The notes: generated by a model not told the origin, from the letters alone. Positions 22,880-33,554 are shown, counted from the first letter of the stretch. The stretch: DNA of 44,884 nucleotides from Campylobacteraceae bacterium (GCA_027081405.1 JALWKO010000047.1:1-44884), one strand, 5' to 3'. Translations and numbers: made by a program.

Positions 22880-23098
22880 TCACTTATACCGGAAGGTGAT
22901 CCGCCCTTTGTCGAGGCTGTAGGGGGTCAGCTCCACTTTGACACGGTCCCCCGGGAGGATCTTGATGTAGTGCATCCGCATTTTGCCGGCGATGTGGCAG
23001 AGCACGACGTGCCCGTTGTCCAGCTCCACCCGGAACGTCGCGTTGGGGAGCGCCTCGATCACCTTGCCGTCGATTTCGATCACATCGTCTTTTGCCAA
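22880..23098 (-). CDS. infA: Translation initiation factor IF-1
   Basis: 72 residues, the usual length, with the OB-fold blocks [12 protein letters not shown] and [22 protein letters not shown] in parts and the end GRITFRYK. The start codon is TTG at 23098, preceded by AGGAAACAGAT; there is no in-frame ATG upstream, so this is a rare start for infA. IF-1 occupies the A site of the small subunit during initiation. Confidence 0.97.
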   Translation of the reverse strand: MAKDDVIEIDGKVIEALPNATFRVELDNGHVVLCHIAGKMRMHYIKILPGDRVKVELTPYSLDKGRITFRYK

Positions 23099-23174
23099 AT
23101 CTGTTTCCTTTCGGAGTGTTTTTCGTCCTGCGGACCGGTCCCAGCGGGCCGAGGCCCCCTCGGATCGGGCCGCG

Positions 23175-23930
23175 TCAAGGGAGCGTCAGGATCTGTGCCC
23201 TGCCGTCGACCACCGCCACCTGATGTTCGTAGTGGCTGCCGCGCAGTCCGTCTTCGCTCACCACCGACCATTCGTCTTCGAGAAGCACCGGTTCGCCGCT
23301 TCGCTGACAGACCATCGGTTCGATGCAGAAGACCATGCCGTTTTTGATCTTGGGACCCTGGTTGGGTTTCCCTTCGAGATAGTTGAGGATATTGGGTTCG
23401 TCGTGGGGTTTGGTCCCGATCCCGTGGCCGCAGTAGTTGCGTAACGGAACGAATCCTCTGGAGGTGATGCTCTCTTCGAGGATGGCGCTAAGCTCCTTGA
23501 AACGCATCCCGGGTCGGATCGCTTCGATCGCTTCGTAAAGAGCCTCTTTGGAGCATGCGATCAGCCGCCGGTCGGTCTCGCTCACCTCCCCCACGGGAAT
23601 CGTGATCGCCGCATCGCCGTAATACCCTTCGAGTTTCGATCCGATATCGAGCCCCAGGATGTCCCCCTCCTGCAGCGCATAATCGGTGGGGACGCCATGA
23701 ATGATCACCTCGTTGACCGAGGTACACACGCTTGCGGGAAAGCCGTAGAGCCCTTTGAATGCCGGTTCCGCCCCGAGGCTTCGGAGGTATTCTTCCCCCA
23801 TGGCGTCGATCTCACGGAGGGTCATACCGGGCCGGATCCGTTCACGGAGGTATTCGAGGGTCTGGCCGACGATTGCGCCGGCACGACGCAGTTTCTCGAT
23901 CTCGGCCGGTTTACGCAGAGGGATCGCCAT
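23175..23930 (-). CDS. map: Methionine aminopeptidase, type I
   Basis: 251 residues. It removes the initiator methionine from new proteins. The metal ligands lie in [19 protein letters not shown] (two Asp), [14 protein letters not shown] (His), and the Glu residues of FCIEPMV and SVVSEDG; the substrate histidine lies in [11 protein letters not shown]. No N-terminal extension. Its ATG overlaps the secY stop by one base. Confidence 0.97.
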   Translation of the reverse strand: MAIPLRKPAEIEKLRRAGAIVGQTLEYLRERIRPGMTLREIDAMGEEYLRSLGAEPAFKGLYGFPASVCTSVNEVIIHGVPTDYALQEGDILGLDIGSKLEGYYGDAAITIPVGEVSETDRRLIACSKEALYEAIEAIRPGMRFKELSAILEESITSRGFVPLRNYCGHGIGTKPHDEPNILNYLEGKPNQGPKIKNGMVFCIEPMVCQRSGEPVLLEDEWSVVSEDGLRGSHYEHQVAVVDGRAQILTLP

Positions 23931-25192
23931 CAGAGGCCTACGTTCCCCAGCACTTCGTACTGGGCCATGGTCCGTTGGGCTTCGATCTTGCGCATCGTAT
24001 CGAGCGCGACCTGTACGACGATCAGGACCGCGGTCCCTCCGAAGTAGAACGAAGCTCCCAGGCCATTGATCAGAATGAACGGTAGCGTCGAAACCAGCGC
24101 CAGATAGAGCGATCCCCAGACGGTGAGCTTGCTCGCCACGTCGTTGAGGAATTTCGCCGTCTGTTCACCGGGGCGTACGCCGGGGATGAATCCCCCCTGC
24201 CGCTTGAGGTTGTCGGCGATGTCTTTGGCGTTGAACGCGATCGACGCGTAGAAGAACGCGAAGAAGATGATCAGTACGAACATCAATACGTTGAACGCGA
24301 TCCCGCCGGGATGGAGAAAGTCGGCCACCATTTCGGCGTATTTGTTGGTCGAAGACTGCAGGAGCGTCAGGGGGAACATCAGCACCGCACTGGCGAAGAT
24401 GGGGGGAATCACCCCGGAGAGGTTGACCCGTACGGGGATGTAATTCATCACCCGGCGGTGCTGGTTTTGCAGGATCGTTTTTCGGGAGTAGCTGATGGGG
24501 ATGCGGCGTTCCCCCAGCTCCACGTAGATGATCGCGAGGATCGTGGCGATGACGATCGCCAGGATCGCCAGGACCACCAGGAAGTTCATCGTCCCGGAGT
24601 TGACCGCGGCGACGGTCGTTCCGATCGCGGCGGGGATCCGCGAAACGATCCCGGCGAAAATGATAAGCGAAATTCCGTTCCCGACCCCTTTTTGGGTAAT
24701 CTGCTCACCGAACCACATCAACAGCATCGTTCCGGTCAGCATCGAAAAGACCGTGATGATCATGAAGGTAGTATGGTCGATCGTGACCGCGCTTTGACCT
24801 CCGGCCCCTTTCATCGCCATCAGCCCCATCGAGACCCCGATCGCCTGGACGATGGTGACGAAGATCGTTCCGTAGCGGATGATCTGCATGTATTTCTGCA
24901 TCCCGTCACGCTCTTTTTTCATCTGTCCGAGTCCGGGGAAGGTGGCGGCGAGGAGTTCCATGACGATAGCCGCGGTGATGTAGGGCATCACCCCCAGGGA
25001 GATGATCGACATCCGCCGGATCGCGTTCCCGCTGAACATGTTGGCCAGCCCCAGGGCGTTGTTGGCGTTCTGGTCGAAGAAGTGTTTGATCACGTCCAGA
25101 TCGACGCCCGGGACCGGGATGTAGGCAAGAACCCGATAGGCAAACAGGAACCCGAGGGTGATCAGGATTTTCTTCGTCAAAGCGTTTCCCAT
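23930..25192 (-). CDS. secY: Preprotein translocase subunit SecY
   Basis: 420 residues with ten membrane segments. GVMPYITAAIVMELLAATFP and the cytoplasmic loop GERRIPISYSRKT are conserved, as is FNAKDIADNLKRQGGFIPGVRPG in parts. SecY forms the channel for protein export with SecE and SecG. Position after rplO and before map matches the spc operon of relatives. Confidence 0.98.
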   Translation of the reverse strand: MGNALTKKILITLGFLFAYRVLAYIPVPGVDLDVIKHFFDQNANNALGLANMFSGNAIRRMSIISLGVMPYITAAIVMELLAATFPGLGQMKKERDGMQKYMQIIRYGTIFVTIVQAIGVSMGLMAMKGAGGQSAVTIDHTTFMIITVFSMLTGTMLLMWFGEQITQKGVGNGISLIIFAGIVSRIPAAIGTTVAAVNSGTMNFLVVLAILAIVIATILAIIYVELGERRIPISYSRKTILQNQHRRVMNYIPVRVNLSGVIPPIFASAVLMFPLTLLQSSTNKYAEMVADFLHPGGIAFNVLMFVLIIFFAFFYASIAFNAKDIADNLKRQGGFIPGVRPGEQTAKFLNDVASKLTVWGSLYLALVSTLPFILINGLGASFYFGGTAVLIVVQVALDTMRKIEAQRTMAQYEVLGNVGL

Positions 25193-25194
25193 CG

Positions 25195-25593
25195 TTACTT
25201 CCTGCTGGTGGTTACGGCATCATCCTTGATCTTGGATGCGAGGTCTTTGGCCCCGGTTCCGATAAGTTTAACGCGCGTGACGTTTTTGCCCATCTTGTGG
25301 ACGGAGCGAATCGTCTCCAGGGTGATCTCCTCGAGTTCGGCGACCGCTTTGATCCGGTCGACGTTGATCACGTAGGGTTTTTCGACCCGGGAGCTGAATC
25401 CCACTTTGGGGAGCCGCTTGTACAGAGGCTGCTGCCCCCCTTCGAAGCCCCGCTTCCGGCTGTAACCGGTGCGGGCCTTCTGCCCTTTTTGTCCCCGACC
25501 GGCGGTTTTGCCGGTACCGGATCCCTGTCCGCGTCCGACGCGCTTGGTCTTATGGGTCGAGCCGGGTGCCGGCTGAAGATTGTGCAAACCCAT
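25195..25593 (-). CDS. rplO: 50S ribosomal protein L15
   Basis: 132 residues. MGLHNLQPAPGSTHKTKRVGRG, GSGTGKTAGRGQKGQKAR and FEGGQQPLYKRLPKVGF mark L15. It follows rpsE by only ten bases; rpmD (L30), which lies between them in many bacteria, is absent, as is usual for Campylobacterota. Confidence 0.98.
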   Translation of the reverse strand: MGLHNLQPAPGSTHKTKRVGRGQGSGTGKTAGRGQKGQKARTGYSRKRGFEGGQQPLYKRLPKVGFSSRVEKPYVINVDRIKAVAELEEITLETIRSVHKMGKNVTRVKLIGTGAKDLASKIKDDAVTTSRK

Positions 25594-25603
25594 CGTATGC
25601 TCC

Positions 25604-26050
25604 TTAGCCTTTGATTCTGGTCAGCGCTTCGACGGTGCAGCGGACCAGGTTGTTGGGGTTGTTGGACCCGATCGATTTGGCGATGATGTCCTTGATCCCC
25701 GCCAGTTCGATGACGGGACGGGCGGCACCACCGGCGATCGCACCGGTACCCTCGCTGGCGGGCCGGAGGATGATCCGGCTGGCGTTGTACTTGTGCTCGA
25801 TGTCGTGGGCGATCGTGGTCCCTTTGATCCCTTTGAGGGTCACCAGGTTCTTGAAGGCGTCATCGACCGCCTTCTTGATGGCGTCGGGAACCTCTTTGGC
25901 TTTGCCGTATCCGTATCCGATGGTCCCTTTGCGGTCCCCCACGACCACCAGGGCGGTGAAGCGGAACCGGCGACCACCTTTGACGACCTTGGTCACGCGA
26001 CCGATATTGACGACGACCTCTTCGAAATCTTCTCTGTTGATGTGTTCCAT
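25604..26050 (-). CDS. rpsE: 30S ribosomal protein S5
   Basis: 148 residues. The N-terminal double-stranded RNA-binding domain includes [21 protein letters not shown]; the C-terminal domain has [13 protein letters not shown]-like [20 protein letters not shown] and [10 protein letters not shown]. It lines the mRNA entry site and bears on decoding accuracy. Confidence 0.98.
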   Translation of the reverse strand: MEHINREDFEEVVVNIGRVTKVVKGGRRFRFTALVVVGDRKGTIGYGYGKAKEVPDAIKKAVDDAFKNLVTLKGIKGTTIAHDIEHKYNASRIILRPASEGTGAIAGGAARPVIELAGIKDIIAKSIGSNNPNNLVRCTVEALTRIKG

Positions 26051-26060
26051 TCACGCTTCC

Positions 26061-26417
26061 TTAAAACTTGATCCCGGCTTCCCGGAGCGCATCGGCGAAC
26101 GATGCGACCACGCCGTGATAGAGATATCCGTTGCGATCGAAGACGATCCGCTCGATCTTGGCGGCCTTGAGCTTCTCGGCCAGGTCCGCCGCCACTTTTT
26201 TGACGTCCTCTTTGTTGGCGCGCAGCCCCAGCTTCCGGCCGTCGGCATACGCGATGGTGTGTCCCCGGTCGTCGTCGATCGCCTGGGCGTAGAAGTGTTT
26301 GTTGGAGCGGAAGACACTCACACGGGGAAGTTCGGCCGTCCCGTGGATCTTTCCGCGTACCCGCCGTTTGCGCTGAGCGCGGACGCGGTTTTTCTTGTCC
26401 TGAATACTTTTCAACAT
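26061..26417 (-). CDS. rplR: 50S ribosomal protein L18
   Basis: 118 residues. RKRRVRGKIHGTAELPRVSV and SNKHFYAQAIDDDRGHTIA in sequence, ending HGVVASFADALREAGIKF. L18 links 5S rRNA to the large subunit with L5. Confidence 0.98.
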   Translation of the reverse strand: MLKSIQDKKNRVRAQRKRRVRGKIHGTAELPRVSVFRSNKHFYAQAIDDDRGHTIAYADGRKLGLRANKEDVKKVAADLAEKLKAAKIERIVFDRNGYLYHGVVASFADALREAGIKF

Positions 26418-26428
26418 CTCGACGCTCC

Positions 26429-26965
26429 TTATTTACCGGCCGCTTTACCGGCTTTTCTGATGATCACTTCGTCCGTATATTTGATCCCCTTGCCTTTGTA
26501 GGGCTCGGGCGGACGGAATCCGCGGATCTCCGCAGCGACCTGACCGACCTGCTGTTTGTCGGTCCCGCTGACGGTGATGACGTTTTTGTCAACCTTGATG
26601 TCAATCCCTTCGGGGATGGGGTAGTTGACCGGATGGGAGAATCCCAGCTGGAGCTCCAGGGTCTTGCCGCTGACGTTGGCACGGTAACCGACCCCGTTGA
26701 TCTCCAGAGACTTGCTGAACCCTTTGTCCAGACCGATCAGGATGTTGTTGAACAACGACCGGTAGGTCCCCCAGTAGGCCGAAGACTGCTTGTCTTCGCC
26801 GTTGCGGGTGAAGACCACTTCGTTGTCCTTGATCTCGACGTTGACCCGGCCGTGGGTCTCGAGACGCTTTTCGAGATTCCCTTTTTTGGCTACCAGGACG
26901 GTTCCGTCGAGTTTCACTTCGATCCCGGAGGGGATCTGTACGGGTACTTTTCCGACTCGTGACAT
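26429..26965 (-). CDS. rplF: 50S ribosomal protein L6
   Basis: 178 residues from [14 protein letters not shown]; the longer frame upstream overlaps rpsH and is rejected. Two similar domains; the second ends [17 protein letters not shown], the conserved rRNA-binding loop near the factor-binding site. Confidence 0.98.
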   Translation of the reverse strand: MSRVGKVPVQIPSGIEVKLDGTVLVAKKGNLEKRLETHGRVNVEIKDNEVVFTRNGEDKQSSAYWGTYRSLFNNILIGLDKGFSKSLEINGVGYRANVSGKTLELQLGFSHPVNYPIPEGIDIKVDKNVITVSGTDKQQVGQVAAEIRGFRPPEPYKGKGIKYTDEVIIRKAGKAAGK

Positions 26966-26975
26966 CGCGACCCCC

Positions 26976-27374
26976 TTACCAAACGCTGCAGATGACTTCG
27001 CCACCTGCACCCTTTTTGTAGGCTTCGTCGTTGGGAAGCACGCCGTAGCTGGTCGAAACGATCAGCGTTCCGTATCCGTTCTTGAAGCGCTTGATCTCGT
27101 CCTTGCCCTTGTAGATCCTCCGGCCGGGCTTGGAGATCCGCTTGAGTTCGTTGATCACGCTGCGGCCGTCTTCGTCGTACTTGAGGACCACCTTGATCGT
27201 CTTTTTGTTGTTCCCGGCATCTTCCACCGTATAGCTTTCGAGATACCCTTTCTCCACCAGAATAGAAACGATCGCTTCGATCATCTTGGAATGGAGAAGC
27301 TCGGCGGTCTCCAGTCGTCGCAGCGCGGCATTTCTGATTCGAGTAAGAGAATCTGCAATTCTGTCTGTCATCAT
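26976..27374 (-). CDS. rpsH: 30S ribosomal protein S8
   Basis: 132 residues. [15 protein letters not shown] at the start (two ATG codons in a row) and [18 protein letters not shown] near the end, followed by [10 protein letters not shown]8 binds 16S rRNA helix 21 and in E. coli represses the spc operon. Confidence 0.98.
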   Translation of the reverse strand: MMTDRIADSLTRIRNAALRRLETAELLHSKMIEAIVSILVEKGYLESYTVEDAGNNKKTIKVVLKYDEDGRSVINELKRISKPGRRIYKGKDEIKRFKNGYGTLIVSTSYGVLPNDEAYKKGAGGEVICSVW

Positions 27375-27388
27375 CTTTTACTCCTTGC

Positions 27389-27574
27389 TTACCAGCTTGC
27401 TTTACGCATGCCGGGGATCTGACCTTCGGAGGCCATCTTTCTCAAACAAATCCGGCAGATCCCGAAATCACGATAGACGGAATGGGGACGGCCGCAGATG
27501 TTACAGCGGGTGTAGGCCCGAACGGCAAACTTGGGCTTGCGCTTCTGTTTGGCGATCATCGATTTCTTTGCCAT
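27389..27574 (-). CDS. rpsN: 30S ribosomal protein S14, zinc form
   Basis: 61 residues, the short type. The zinc ligands are C24, C27, C40 and C43 in [20 protein letters not shown]; the end is [11 protein letters not shown]. It abuts rplE without gap (rplE stop at 27575). Confidence 0.98.
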   Translation of the reverse strand: MAKKSMIAKQKRKPKFAVRAYTRCNICGRPHSVYRDFGICRICLRKMASEGQIPGMRKASW

Positions 27575-28120
27575 TTACTTTCTCCCTTTCGCGAACGGCA
27601 TACCCAGCTTCTCGAGCAGGGCATAGGCCTCTTTGTCGTCGTCGGTGCTGGTGACGATGGTGATGTTCATCCCGTGGGTTTTCATGATCTTGTCGTACTC
27701 CACCTCGGGGAACATCAGCTGCTCGTCCAGACCGAAGTTGTAGTTGCCCCGACCGTCGAATCCCTTGCGGGAGAGGCCCCGGAAGTCTTTTACCCGGGGA
27801 AGGGCGATCGAAATCAGTTTGTCGAGGAAGTTGTACATCCGCTCACCCCGCAGGGTCACTTTGATCCCGCTGGGGGAGCCTTCGCGGGCTTTGAAGCCGG
27901 CGACCGACTTTTTGGCCAGGGTGATGACGGCGTGCTGTCCGGCGATCAGGCTGATGGTGTCGGCCATGTTCTGGATCAGTTTGCTGTCCTTACCCTCTTC
28001 ACCGGCACCTACGCTGATGACCACCTTCTCGAGCTTGGGGGTCTGCATCACGTTTTCGATGCCGAGTTCCTCTCTGAGGGCGGGAACGATCGATACATAC
28101 TTCTCTTTGAGTCTGCTCAT
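27575..28120 (-). CDS. rplE: 50S ribosomal protein L5
   Basis: 181 residues. [37 protein letters not shown] and [17 protein letters not shown] mark L5, which joins 5S rRNA to the ribosome. It starts one base after the end of rplX. Confidence 0.98.
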   Translation of the reverse strand: MSRLKEKYVSIVPALREELGIENVMQTPKLEKVVISVGAGEEGKDSKLIQNMADTISLIAGQHAVITLAKKSVAGFKAREGSPSGIKVTLRGERMYNFLDKLISIALPRVKDFRGLSRKGFDGRGNYNFGLDEQLMFPEVEYDKIMKTHGMNITIVTSTDDDKEAYALLEKLGMPFAKGRK

Positions 28121-28121
28121 C

Positions 28122-28355
28122 TCAGCCCTCCACTTTTTTGACGTTGGAAATATGGATGGGCATCTCTTTGTTGATGAAGCCCCCCTCTTTGTGTTGTTCG
28201 CTGGGCTTGACTGCTTTGCGCGCGACCTTGCACCCCGAGACGATCACCGCGTCTTTTTTGGTCAGGACCTTGAGGACCTCGCCGGTTTTCCCTTTGTCGT
28301 CCCCGGCGATGACCATGACCCGGTCGCCCTTTTTGATCTTGAATTTCTTTGCCAT
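28122..28355 (-). CDS. rplX: 50S ribosomal protein L24
   Basis: 77 residues from ATG 28355. [20 protein letters not shown] is the KOW motif; the end is [11 protein letters not shown]24 starts assembly of the large subunit. Its ATG overlaps the rplN TAA (TAATG). It is shorter than E. coli L24 (104), as in relatives. Confidence 0.97.
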   Translation of the reverse strand: MAKKFKIKKGDRVMVIAGDDKGKTGEVLKVLTKKDAVIVSGCKVARKAVKPSEQHKEGGFINKEMPIHISNVKKVEG

Positions 28356-28723
28356 TACCAAACCTCCGGCGCGAGGGATACGATCTTCATGAAACCGGCA
28401 TAGCGGGTCTCACGGCTTACGGGTCCGAAAATCCGGGTCCCGATGGGCTCTTTCTTGTCGTCGATGATCACCGCCGCGTTGTCGTCGAAGCGGATCAGGG
28501 ATCCGTTTTCGCGCTGGATTTCCTTTTTAGTCCGGACGACGACGGCCTTGACGACTTTTCCTTTTTTGACCTTTCCGTTGGGGAGGGCTTTTTTGACCGA
28601 GGCGACGATCACGTCACCCACGCTGGCGTAGCGCCGCTTGGAGCCCCCCAACACCTTGATGCACATGATCTCTTTGGCGCCGCTGTTGTCCGCGACGTTC
28701 AATCGGGTGAAACTCTGAATCAT
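28355..28723 (-). CDS. rplN: 50S ribosomal protein L14
   Basis: 122 residues. [34 protein letters not shown] and the final [10 protein letters not shown] match L14. One-base overlap with the rpsQ stop. Confidence 0.98.
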   Translation of the reverse strand: MIQSFTRLNVADNSGAKEIMCIKVLGGSKRRYASVGDVIVASVKKALPNGKVKKGKVVKAVVVRTKKEIQRENGSLIRFDDNAAVIIDDKKEPIGTRIFGPVSRETRYAGFMKIVSLAPEVW

Positions 28724-28971
28724 CAGCCCTCTCCTCTCTCTACGATCTCAAGCAGACGGAACGCCTTTTTCTTGGAGATGGGGCGGCACTCGATGGCGCT
28801 GATCACATCCCCCACATTGGCGTCGTTCTTCTCGTCGTGAACCAGATATTTTTTGAACCGTTTGACGGTTTTGTGGTACCGGGGGTGAAGCACTTTCCGC
28901 TCCACCAGCACCGTGGCGGTCTTGTCGCCCGCTTTTTTGACCACCCGTCCTGAAATGACACGTTTTGGCAT
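28723..28971 (-). CDS. rpsQ: 30S ribosomal protein S17
   Basis: 82 residues. [42 protein letters not shown] in parts, and [20 protein letters not shown] are the family blocks of this OB-fold protein. Confidence 0.98.
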   Translation of the reverse strand: MPKRVISGRVVKKAGDKTATVLVERKVLHPRYHKTVKRFKKYLVHDEKNDANVGDVISAIECRPISKKKAFRLLEIVERGEG

Positions 28972-28981
28972 GCTACACCCC

Positions 28982-29173
28982 TTACTTCGATCTCGCGGCG
29001 TTGATCGCCGTCATGATTCTGGCGACGTCTTTGCGCGCCTTTCGCAGTTCACTTGTGTTGGTCAGCTGCATGGTCTTGAGCTTCGCACGGAGGGTGAACA
29101 CCTCCAGTTTCTTCTCTTTGAGCATCGCTTCGAGTTCGGCGACGCTTTTTCCTTGCAGATCAGTATACTTCAT
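28982..29173 (-). CDS. rpmC: 50S ribosomal protein L29
   Basis: 63 residues, two helices: [20 protein letters not shown] and [15 protein letters not shown]. It overlaps the end of rplP by 14 bases, so the two are likely coupled. It sits at the tunnel exit. Confidence 0.97.
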   Translation of the reverse strand: MKYTDLQGKSVAELEAMLKEKKLEVFTLRAKLKTMQLTNTSELRKARKDVARIMTAINAARSK

Positions 29174-29585
29174 TGCTGTCTTCCCTTGAAATGATTTTCG
29201 TCTTGAAAGGGAGCTTGTGGCATGCCAGGGTCAACGCTTCGCGCGCCAGATCTTCCTGGACCCCCGCCATCTCGAAAATGATCCGGCCGGGCTTGATGTT
29301 CATGACCCATTTCTCGACGGCGCCCTTACCTTTACCCATCCGGGTTTCCAGGGGCTTTTTGGTCAGCGGCTTGTCGGGGAAAACCCGGATCCAGGTCTTC
29401 CCGGTCCGGCTGACCCGGCGGGTCATGGCGATACGGGCCGCTTCGATCTGCCGCGAATCGATCCGTCCCGCTTCGACCGCCTTGATGGCGAACTCACCGA
29501 ACTCGATCCGGTTCCCCCGGAAGGACTTGCCGCGGTTGCGACCTTTCTGCTGCTTTCTCCATTTGGTTCGTTTGGGCATCAACAT
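29160..29585 (-). CDS. rplP: 50S ribosomal protein L16
   Basis: 141 residues from ATG 29585, giving [16 protein letters not shown]; an earlier ATG at 29591 would overlap rps[21 protein letters not shown] and [16 protein letters not shown]-like [20 protein letters not shown] are typical. L16 helps place the tRNA acceptor arm. Confidence 0.98.
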   Translation of the reverse strand: MLMPKRTKWRKQQKGRNRGKSFRGNRIEFGEFAIKAVEAGRIDSRQIEAARIAMTRRVSRTGKTWIRVFPDKPLTKKPLETRMGKGKGAVEKWVMNIKPGRIIFEMAGVQEDLAREALTLACHKLPFKTKIISREDSNEVY

Positions 29586-29587
29586 GG

Positions 29588-30280
29588 TCATTCACCTCTT
29601 CTTCTCGGTTTGCGGCTTTTGCGCTCTTCCTTGGGTTCGGGCTGGATCCCTTTTTGGAGAACCTCTCCCTTGAAGATCCAGACCTTGACGCCGATCACCC
29701 CGTAGGTAGTCAGCGCTTCGGCAAAGCCGTAGTCGATTTTGGCCCGGAGGGTGTGAAGGGGGACCCGCCCCTCCAGGTACCACTCGGTCCGTGCCATCTC
29801 GGCCCCGCCGAGGCGTCCGGCCACCTGGACCTTGATCCCCCGTGCACCCGACTTGAGGGCACCCTGGATCGCCTTTTTCATCGCCCGGCGGAACGCCACC
29901 CGGCGCTCGAGCTGGGTCGCGATGTTTTCGGCCACCAGTTGTGCGGAGGCCTGGGGGCGTTTCTCTTCGCGGATGTTGATCGCCACCTCTTTGCCCAGCA
30001 TTTTCTGCAGGCGGGTTTTGAGCTTCTCGATGTCGGCACCCCGTTTCCCGATGATGATCCCGGGGCGGGCGGTGACGATGGTGATCCGGATCTTCTTGAC
30101 GGTCCGCTCGATGATGATGTTGCTAATCCCGGCGTAGAAGAGCTCCTTTTTCAGGAACTTCCGGATCTTGTGGTCCTCGGCGAGGAAATGGGGAGCGCGA
30201 TCCTTGGCGGGAAACCAGCGAGACTCCCAGTTGCGGTTGATTCCCAGTCTGAGACCGATCGGATTGACTTTCTGACCCAT
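29588..30280 (-). CDS. rpsC: 30S ribosomal protein S3
   Basis: 230 residues. [20 protein letters not shown] start; KH domain with [19 protein letters not shown]-terminal domain with [20 protein letters not shown]. The tail after residue 205 is basic. It forms part of the mRNA entry gate. Directly adjacent to rplV. Confidence 0.98.
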   Translation of the reverse strand: MGQKVNPIGLRLGINRNWESRWFPAKDRAPHFLAEDHKIRKFLKKELFYAGISNIIIERTVKKIRITIVTARPGIIIGKRGADIEKLKTRLQKMLGKEVAINIREEKRPQASAQLVAENIATQLERRVAFRRAMKKAIQGALKSGARGIKVQVAGRLGGAEMARTEWYLEGRVPLHTLRAKIDYGFAEALTTYGVIGVKVWIFKGEVLQKGIQPEPKEERKSRKPRRRGE

Positions 30281-30964
30281 TTACGCTTCCTTTTTGTTGA
30301 CGAAATTTTTGGCATCGGCTACCGACTCGCGGAAGTCCCCTTTGAACTTGTGCTTCTCTTCCATCATGGCGATCTGCTCGTCGCTCATGTTGGCGACGTC
30401 CTCGTAGGTGTAGATCCCCTTGTCATTGAGTTTCTGCTGGTAGACTTTGCCGATCCCTTTGATCTTGGTCAGATCGTCACCCTTTTTCGCCTCGCCTTTT
30501 TTCTCCGCCGCTTTGGCCGCCTCTTCGGCAGCGGTTTTGGCCGCTTTCTCGGCAGGGGTTTCTTTTTTCGCGGGAGCCTCTTTTTTGGCTGCCGGTTTTT
30601 TCGCCTTTTGTGCTTTGGGGGCTTTCTCGGGTGCCTTCTCTTCCGCGCCGATCTCGGCTACCTCCACGTAGATGTGGGAGGTGGGCTTGAGGATCCGGGT
30701 CGCGGTCCCCCGCGCCCGGGGGCGCCACCGCTTCAGATAGGTCGCCCGGTCCACCCGGCAGGAGGTGATCACCACCTCTTCGGGCTCGTAGTCGCCGTTG
30801 GCCACAGCCGACGCAATCACCTTGGAGATAATCCCGGCGGCCTTGTTGGGCATGAACTCCAGGGCGGCGATCGCCTGCTCGGCGTTCATCCCCTGCACTT
30901 CACGGGCGACGAGACGCGCTTTGGTGGGAGAAACCCGTACATATCTCAATACTGCTTTGCTCAT
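30281..30964 (-). CDS. rplV: 50S ribosomal protein L22 with a C-terminal extension
   Basis: 227 residues, about twice the usual 110. Residues 1-107 are a complete L22 ([20 protein letters not shown], then [14 protein letters not shown] and THIYVEV-like [10 protein letters not shown]). Residues 108-162 are a Lys/Ala/Glu-rich linker. Residues 163-227 begin [20 protein letters not shown], a helix-hairpin-helix-like motif, and continue [20 protein letters not shown]. Similar 'DDLTKIxGIG' tails are known to me on some other bacterial proteins. The gene is in frame throughout, with no sign of a lost stop. ATG at 30964 is preferred to a TTG two codons earlier that overlaps rpsS. Confidence 0.95.
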   Translation of the reverse strand: MSKAVLRYVRVSPTKARLVAREVQGMNAEQAIAALEFMPNKAAGIISKVIASAVANGDYEPEEVVITSCRVDRATYLKRWRPRARGTATRILKPTSHIYVEVAEIGAEEKAPEKAPKAQKAKKPAAKKEAPAKKETPAEKAAKTAAEEAAKAAEKKGEAKKGDDLTKIKGIGKVYQQKLNDKGIYTYEDVANMSDEQIAMMEEKHKFKGDFRESVADAKNFVNKKEA

Positions 30965-30966
30965 GA

Positions 30967-31245
30967 TCAACCTACCTTCTTCTGGACACTGCCCTTGTGC
31001 CCTTTGAATGTGCGGGTGGGAGCGAACTCTCCCAGTTTGTAGCCGACATGGTTCTCGGTGATGTAGACGGGAACGAACTGCCGGCCGTTGTGGACGTTGA
31101 TGGTCAGCCCGATCATCTCGGGGAAGATGACCGAACGGCGCGACCAGGTCTTGATGGGCTTGGTGGAGCCCTCTTCTTTGGCCTTGAGCACCTTTTTCAT
31201 CAGATGCTCGTCGATAAACGGACCTTTTTTGAGTGATCTAGCCAT
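30967..31245 (-). CDS. rpsS: 30S ribosomal protein S19
   Basis: 92 residues. [39 protein letters not shown] and [20 protein letters not shown] in order. It binds the head of the small subunit with S13. The usual position is between rplB and rplV. Confidence 0.98.
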   Translation of the reverse strand: MARSLKKGPFIDEHLMKKVLKAKEEGSTKPIKTWSRRSVIFPEMIGLTINVHNGRQFVPVYITENHVGYKLGEFAPTRTFKGHKGSVQKKVG

Positions 31246-31254
31246 GCTTATCCC

Positions 31255-32085
31255 TTACTTTTTCTTTCTTCTCGAGATGATCAGCTTGTCGCTGGCCTTC
31301 TTGCGGCGGGTTTTGTATCCCTTGGTGGGCATACCCCAGGGGGTCACCGGATGGCGTCCCGAGTTGGTCTTCCCTTCACCACCTCCGTGGGGATGGTCGA
31401 TGGGGTTCATCGCCGAACCGCGGGTCTGGGGACGGATCCCCCGATGGCGGTTGCGCCCCGCCTTTCCGATGACCATGTTGGCGAAATCTTCGTTGCCCAC
31501 GGTCCCGACGGTCGCCATGCACTCACCAAGGATGTAGCGCATCTCTCCGGAGGGGAGACGGAGCGAAACGTACTTGCCGTCCCGGCCCATGATCTGGGCG
31601 TATCCGCCGGCGCTCCGGGCGAGTTTGCCCCCCTGTCCGGGGTTCATTTCGATGTTGTGCACCAAGGTACCGACGGGGATGTTCTTGAGTTTCATGGCGT
31701 TGCCGGGCTTGATGTCCAGGCCCCCTTCGGCCGCCATGACGGTGTCGCCCACTTTCAGCCCCTTGGGCTGGAGAATGTAGCGCTTCTCCCCGTCGACGTA
31801 GGTCACCAGGCAGATGCGGCAGTTGCGGTAGGGGTCGTACTCGACCGTCGTGACCCGCCCCTCGATGCCGTATTTGTTCCGCTTGAAATCGATGATCCGA
31901 TAGAGCTTCTTGGCACCCCCCTCTTTGTGGCGGGAGGTAATCCGTCCGTTGTTGTTCCGTCCGGCGTGGCGGGGGAGCTTCTTGAGCAGGGAACGGACGG
32001 TCGGCTTGGAGGTGATGTCGCTGCTGTCCAGTACCGTCATGAACCGGCGCGACGGGGTGATCGGTTTGAATGATTTGATTGCCAT
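31255..32085 (-). CDS. rplB: 50S ribosomal protein L2
   Basis: 276 residues. The RNA-binding region has [20 protein letters not shown]; the C-terminal part has [19 protein letters not shown], whose histidine lies close to the peptidyl transferase centre, and [19 protein letters not shown]. Confidence 0.98.
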   Translation of the reverse strand: MAIKSFKPITPSRRFMTVLDSSDITSKPTVRSLLKKLPRHAGRNNNGRITSRHKEGGAKKLYRIIDFKRNKYGIEGRVTTVEYDPYRNCRICLVTYVDGEKRYILQPKGLKVGDTVMAAEGGLDIKPGNAMKLKNIPVGTLVHNIEMNPGQGGKLARSAGGYAQIMGRDGKYVSLRLPSGEMRYILGECMATVGTVGNEDFANMVIGKAGRNRHRGIRPQTRGSAMNPIDHPHGGGEGKTNSGRHPVTPWGMPTKGYKTRRKKASDKLIISRRKKK

Positions 32086-32094
32086 GCCTTATCC

Positions 32095-32376
32095 TTATAC
32101 CGCTAGACTTTCGATTTTCGCGTCTTCGGGGAGCTTGACATAGAACTTCTTGCTGTCAGGCCGTTTCCCTTCGACTCCCTTGAACCGCTTCACTTTCCCT
32201 TTGACCCGCATCGAGTTGACCCGCAGGGGCTTGATCCCGAAATATTCACGGAACACCTCTTTGAGGGCGTTTTTGGTCATCCGGGGAGTGGTCTGGACCA
32301 CGATGACCCCCTCTTCCTGGAGGCCGAGGGTCTTCTCGGTGTAGATGATCGCTTTGATATCGGTGATGTCTGCCAT
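32095..32376 (-). CDS. rplW: 50S ribosomal protein L23
   Basis: 93 residues. [20 protein letters not shown] is followed by [20 protein letters not shown] and [21 protein letters not shown]23 docks the signal recognition particle and trigger factor at the tunnel exit. Confidence 0.97.
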   Translation of the reverse strand: MADITDIKAIIYTEKTLGLQEEGVIVVQTTPRMTKNALKEVFREYFGIKPLRVNSMRVKGKVKRFKGVEGKRPDSKKFYVKLPEDAKIESLAV

Positions 32377-32379
32377 GGA

Positions 32380-32976
32380 TTAACCCTCTTTCGTCAATTT
32401 GTCCCAGACGGCTTTTTCGATCACGATGACGTGATAGGCAGCGGCCAGGTAACCGTTGAGTTCGTTCTCTTCGATCAGATAGCTGTTCTGGAGATTGCGG
32501 AAGGCCAGGAAGGTCTTGTCGTCGATCATCTCCTTGACCACCAGCAGATCCCGCTGACCGAAGCTGTCCACGAACGCCTTGGCGTCTTTGGTCTTGCCCG
32601 ATTCGATCGTGACACTGTCGACGACGAAGAGCTTCTCGTTTGCCGCCTTTTCGGCCAGGGCGTGCATCAGCGCCAGGCGCTTCTGCTTTTTGTTGATCTT
32701 CTGGGTGTAGTTCCGGTCGGTAGTGGGACCGAATACCGTCCCTCCGCCCCGGAACTGGGGTGCCCGGATCGAACCCTGCCGTGCCCGTCCGCCCCCTTTC
32801 TGGGAAAAGGGCTTTTTGCCGCCGCCGCTGACCGCGGAGCGGTTTTTGGTGTTGGCGGTGTTGGCCCGCAGGTTGGCCGCGTAGGCTTTGCAATACAGAT
32901 AGAGGTTGTGGGGATGCACCTCCAGAAAGCTCTGGGGCAGATCCGTCGTTTTGATTACCGTTGCGTTCGTACTCAT
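32380..32976 (-). CDS. rplD: 50S ribosomal protein L4
   Basis: 198 residues from ATG 32976, which overlaps the rplC stop as ATGA. The conserved loop [20 protein letters not shown] and [21 protein letters not shown] reaches the exit tunnel. In E. coli, L4 also represses the S10 operon through its leader; the leader here differs. Confidence 0.97.
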   Translation of the reverse strand: MSTNATVIKTTDLPQSFLEVHPHNLYLYCKAYAANLRANTANTKNRSAVSGGGKKPFSQKGGGRARQGSIRAPQFRGGGTVFGPTTDRNYTQKINKKQKRLALMHALAEKAANEKLFVVDSVTIESGKTKDAKAFVDSFGQRDLLVVKEMIDDKTFLAFRNLQNSYLIEENELNGYLAAAYHVIVIEKAVWDKLTKEG

Positions 32977-33554
32977 TTGACAATCCTTACTACTCCGCGG
33001 GCTCCACGGTGGCCGGGAACGGCCCCTTTGAGCACCAGAATGCCGTTTTCGGCATCGAAGGAGATCACTTCGTTTTTGACCGTGGTTTTGGCGTTGCCGT
33101 AATGGCCGGGCATTTTCTGTCCGGGCTGGACGCGACCGGGCCATTCGCACATACCGATCGAACCGGGCGCCCGGTGGAAGCGGCTACCGTGGGCACCGGG
33201 ACCCCCGGCGAAGTTGTGGCGCTTCATGACACCGCTGAATCCCCGCCCTTTGCTGTTGAAGGTGGTTTTGACCACCTGGGCGTTGGCCAGAGGCTCGGTG
33301 CTCAGGTCGCCGGGCTCGGTCCCTTCGGCCACCTTGAGGGTCATGAACTTGTTGAACTCTTTGGAAATGTTGTATTTCTTCTGCTGACCCTCGATCGCCT
33401 TGTTGATCTTCTTGCCGCTGTGGTAGGCCACCAGCGCCTTGCCGTCTTCGCGGACCTCGCAGACTTTGGCGTCCACGACTTTCAGCAAGGTTACGGGAAC
33501 GCTCGGTACGTCGATCGTGCGGCTCATGCCGATTTTTTCTACGATAAATTCCAT
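32973..33554 (-). CDS. rplC: 50S ribosomal protein L3
   Basis: 193 residues. [20 protein letters not shown] at the start; [20 protein letters not shown], then [20 protein letters not shown] and [10 protein letters not shown]. The glutamine in PGQKMPGH is the residue that is methylated in E. coli. Confidence 0.98.
   Translation of the reverse strand: MEFIVEKIGMSRTIDVPSVPVTLLKVVDAKVCEVREDGKALVAYHSGKKINKAIEGQQKKYNISKEFNKFMTLKVAEGTEPGDLSTEPLANAQVVKTTFNSKGRGFSGVMKRHNFAGGPGAHGSRFHRAPGSIGMCEWPGRVQPGQKMPGHYGNAKTTVKNEVISFDAENGILVLKGAVPGHRGARGVVRIVK

Noticed and set aside
24311-25375. Long plus-strand open frame opposite secY
   Set aside because: Charged low-complexity product that follows from the codon bias of secY; no family likeness.
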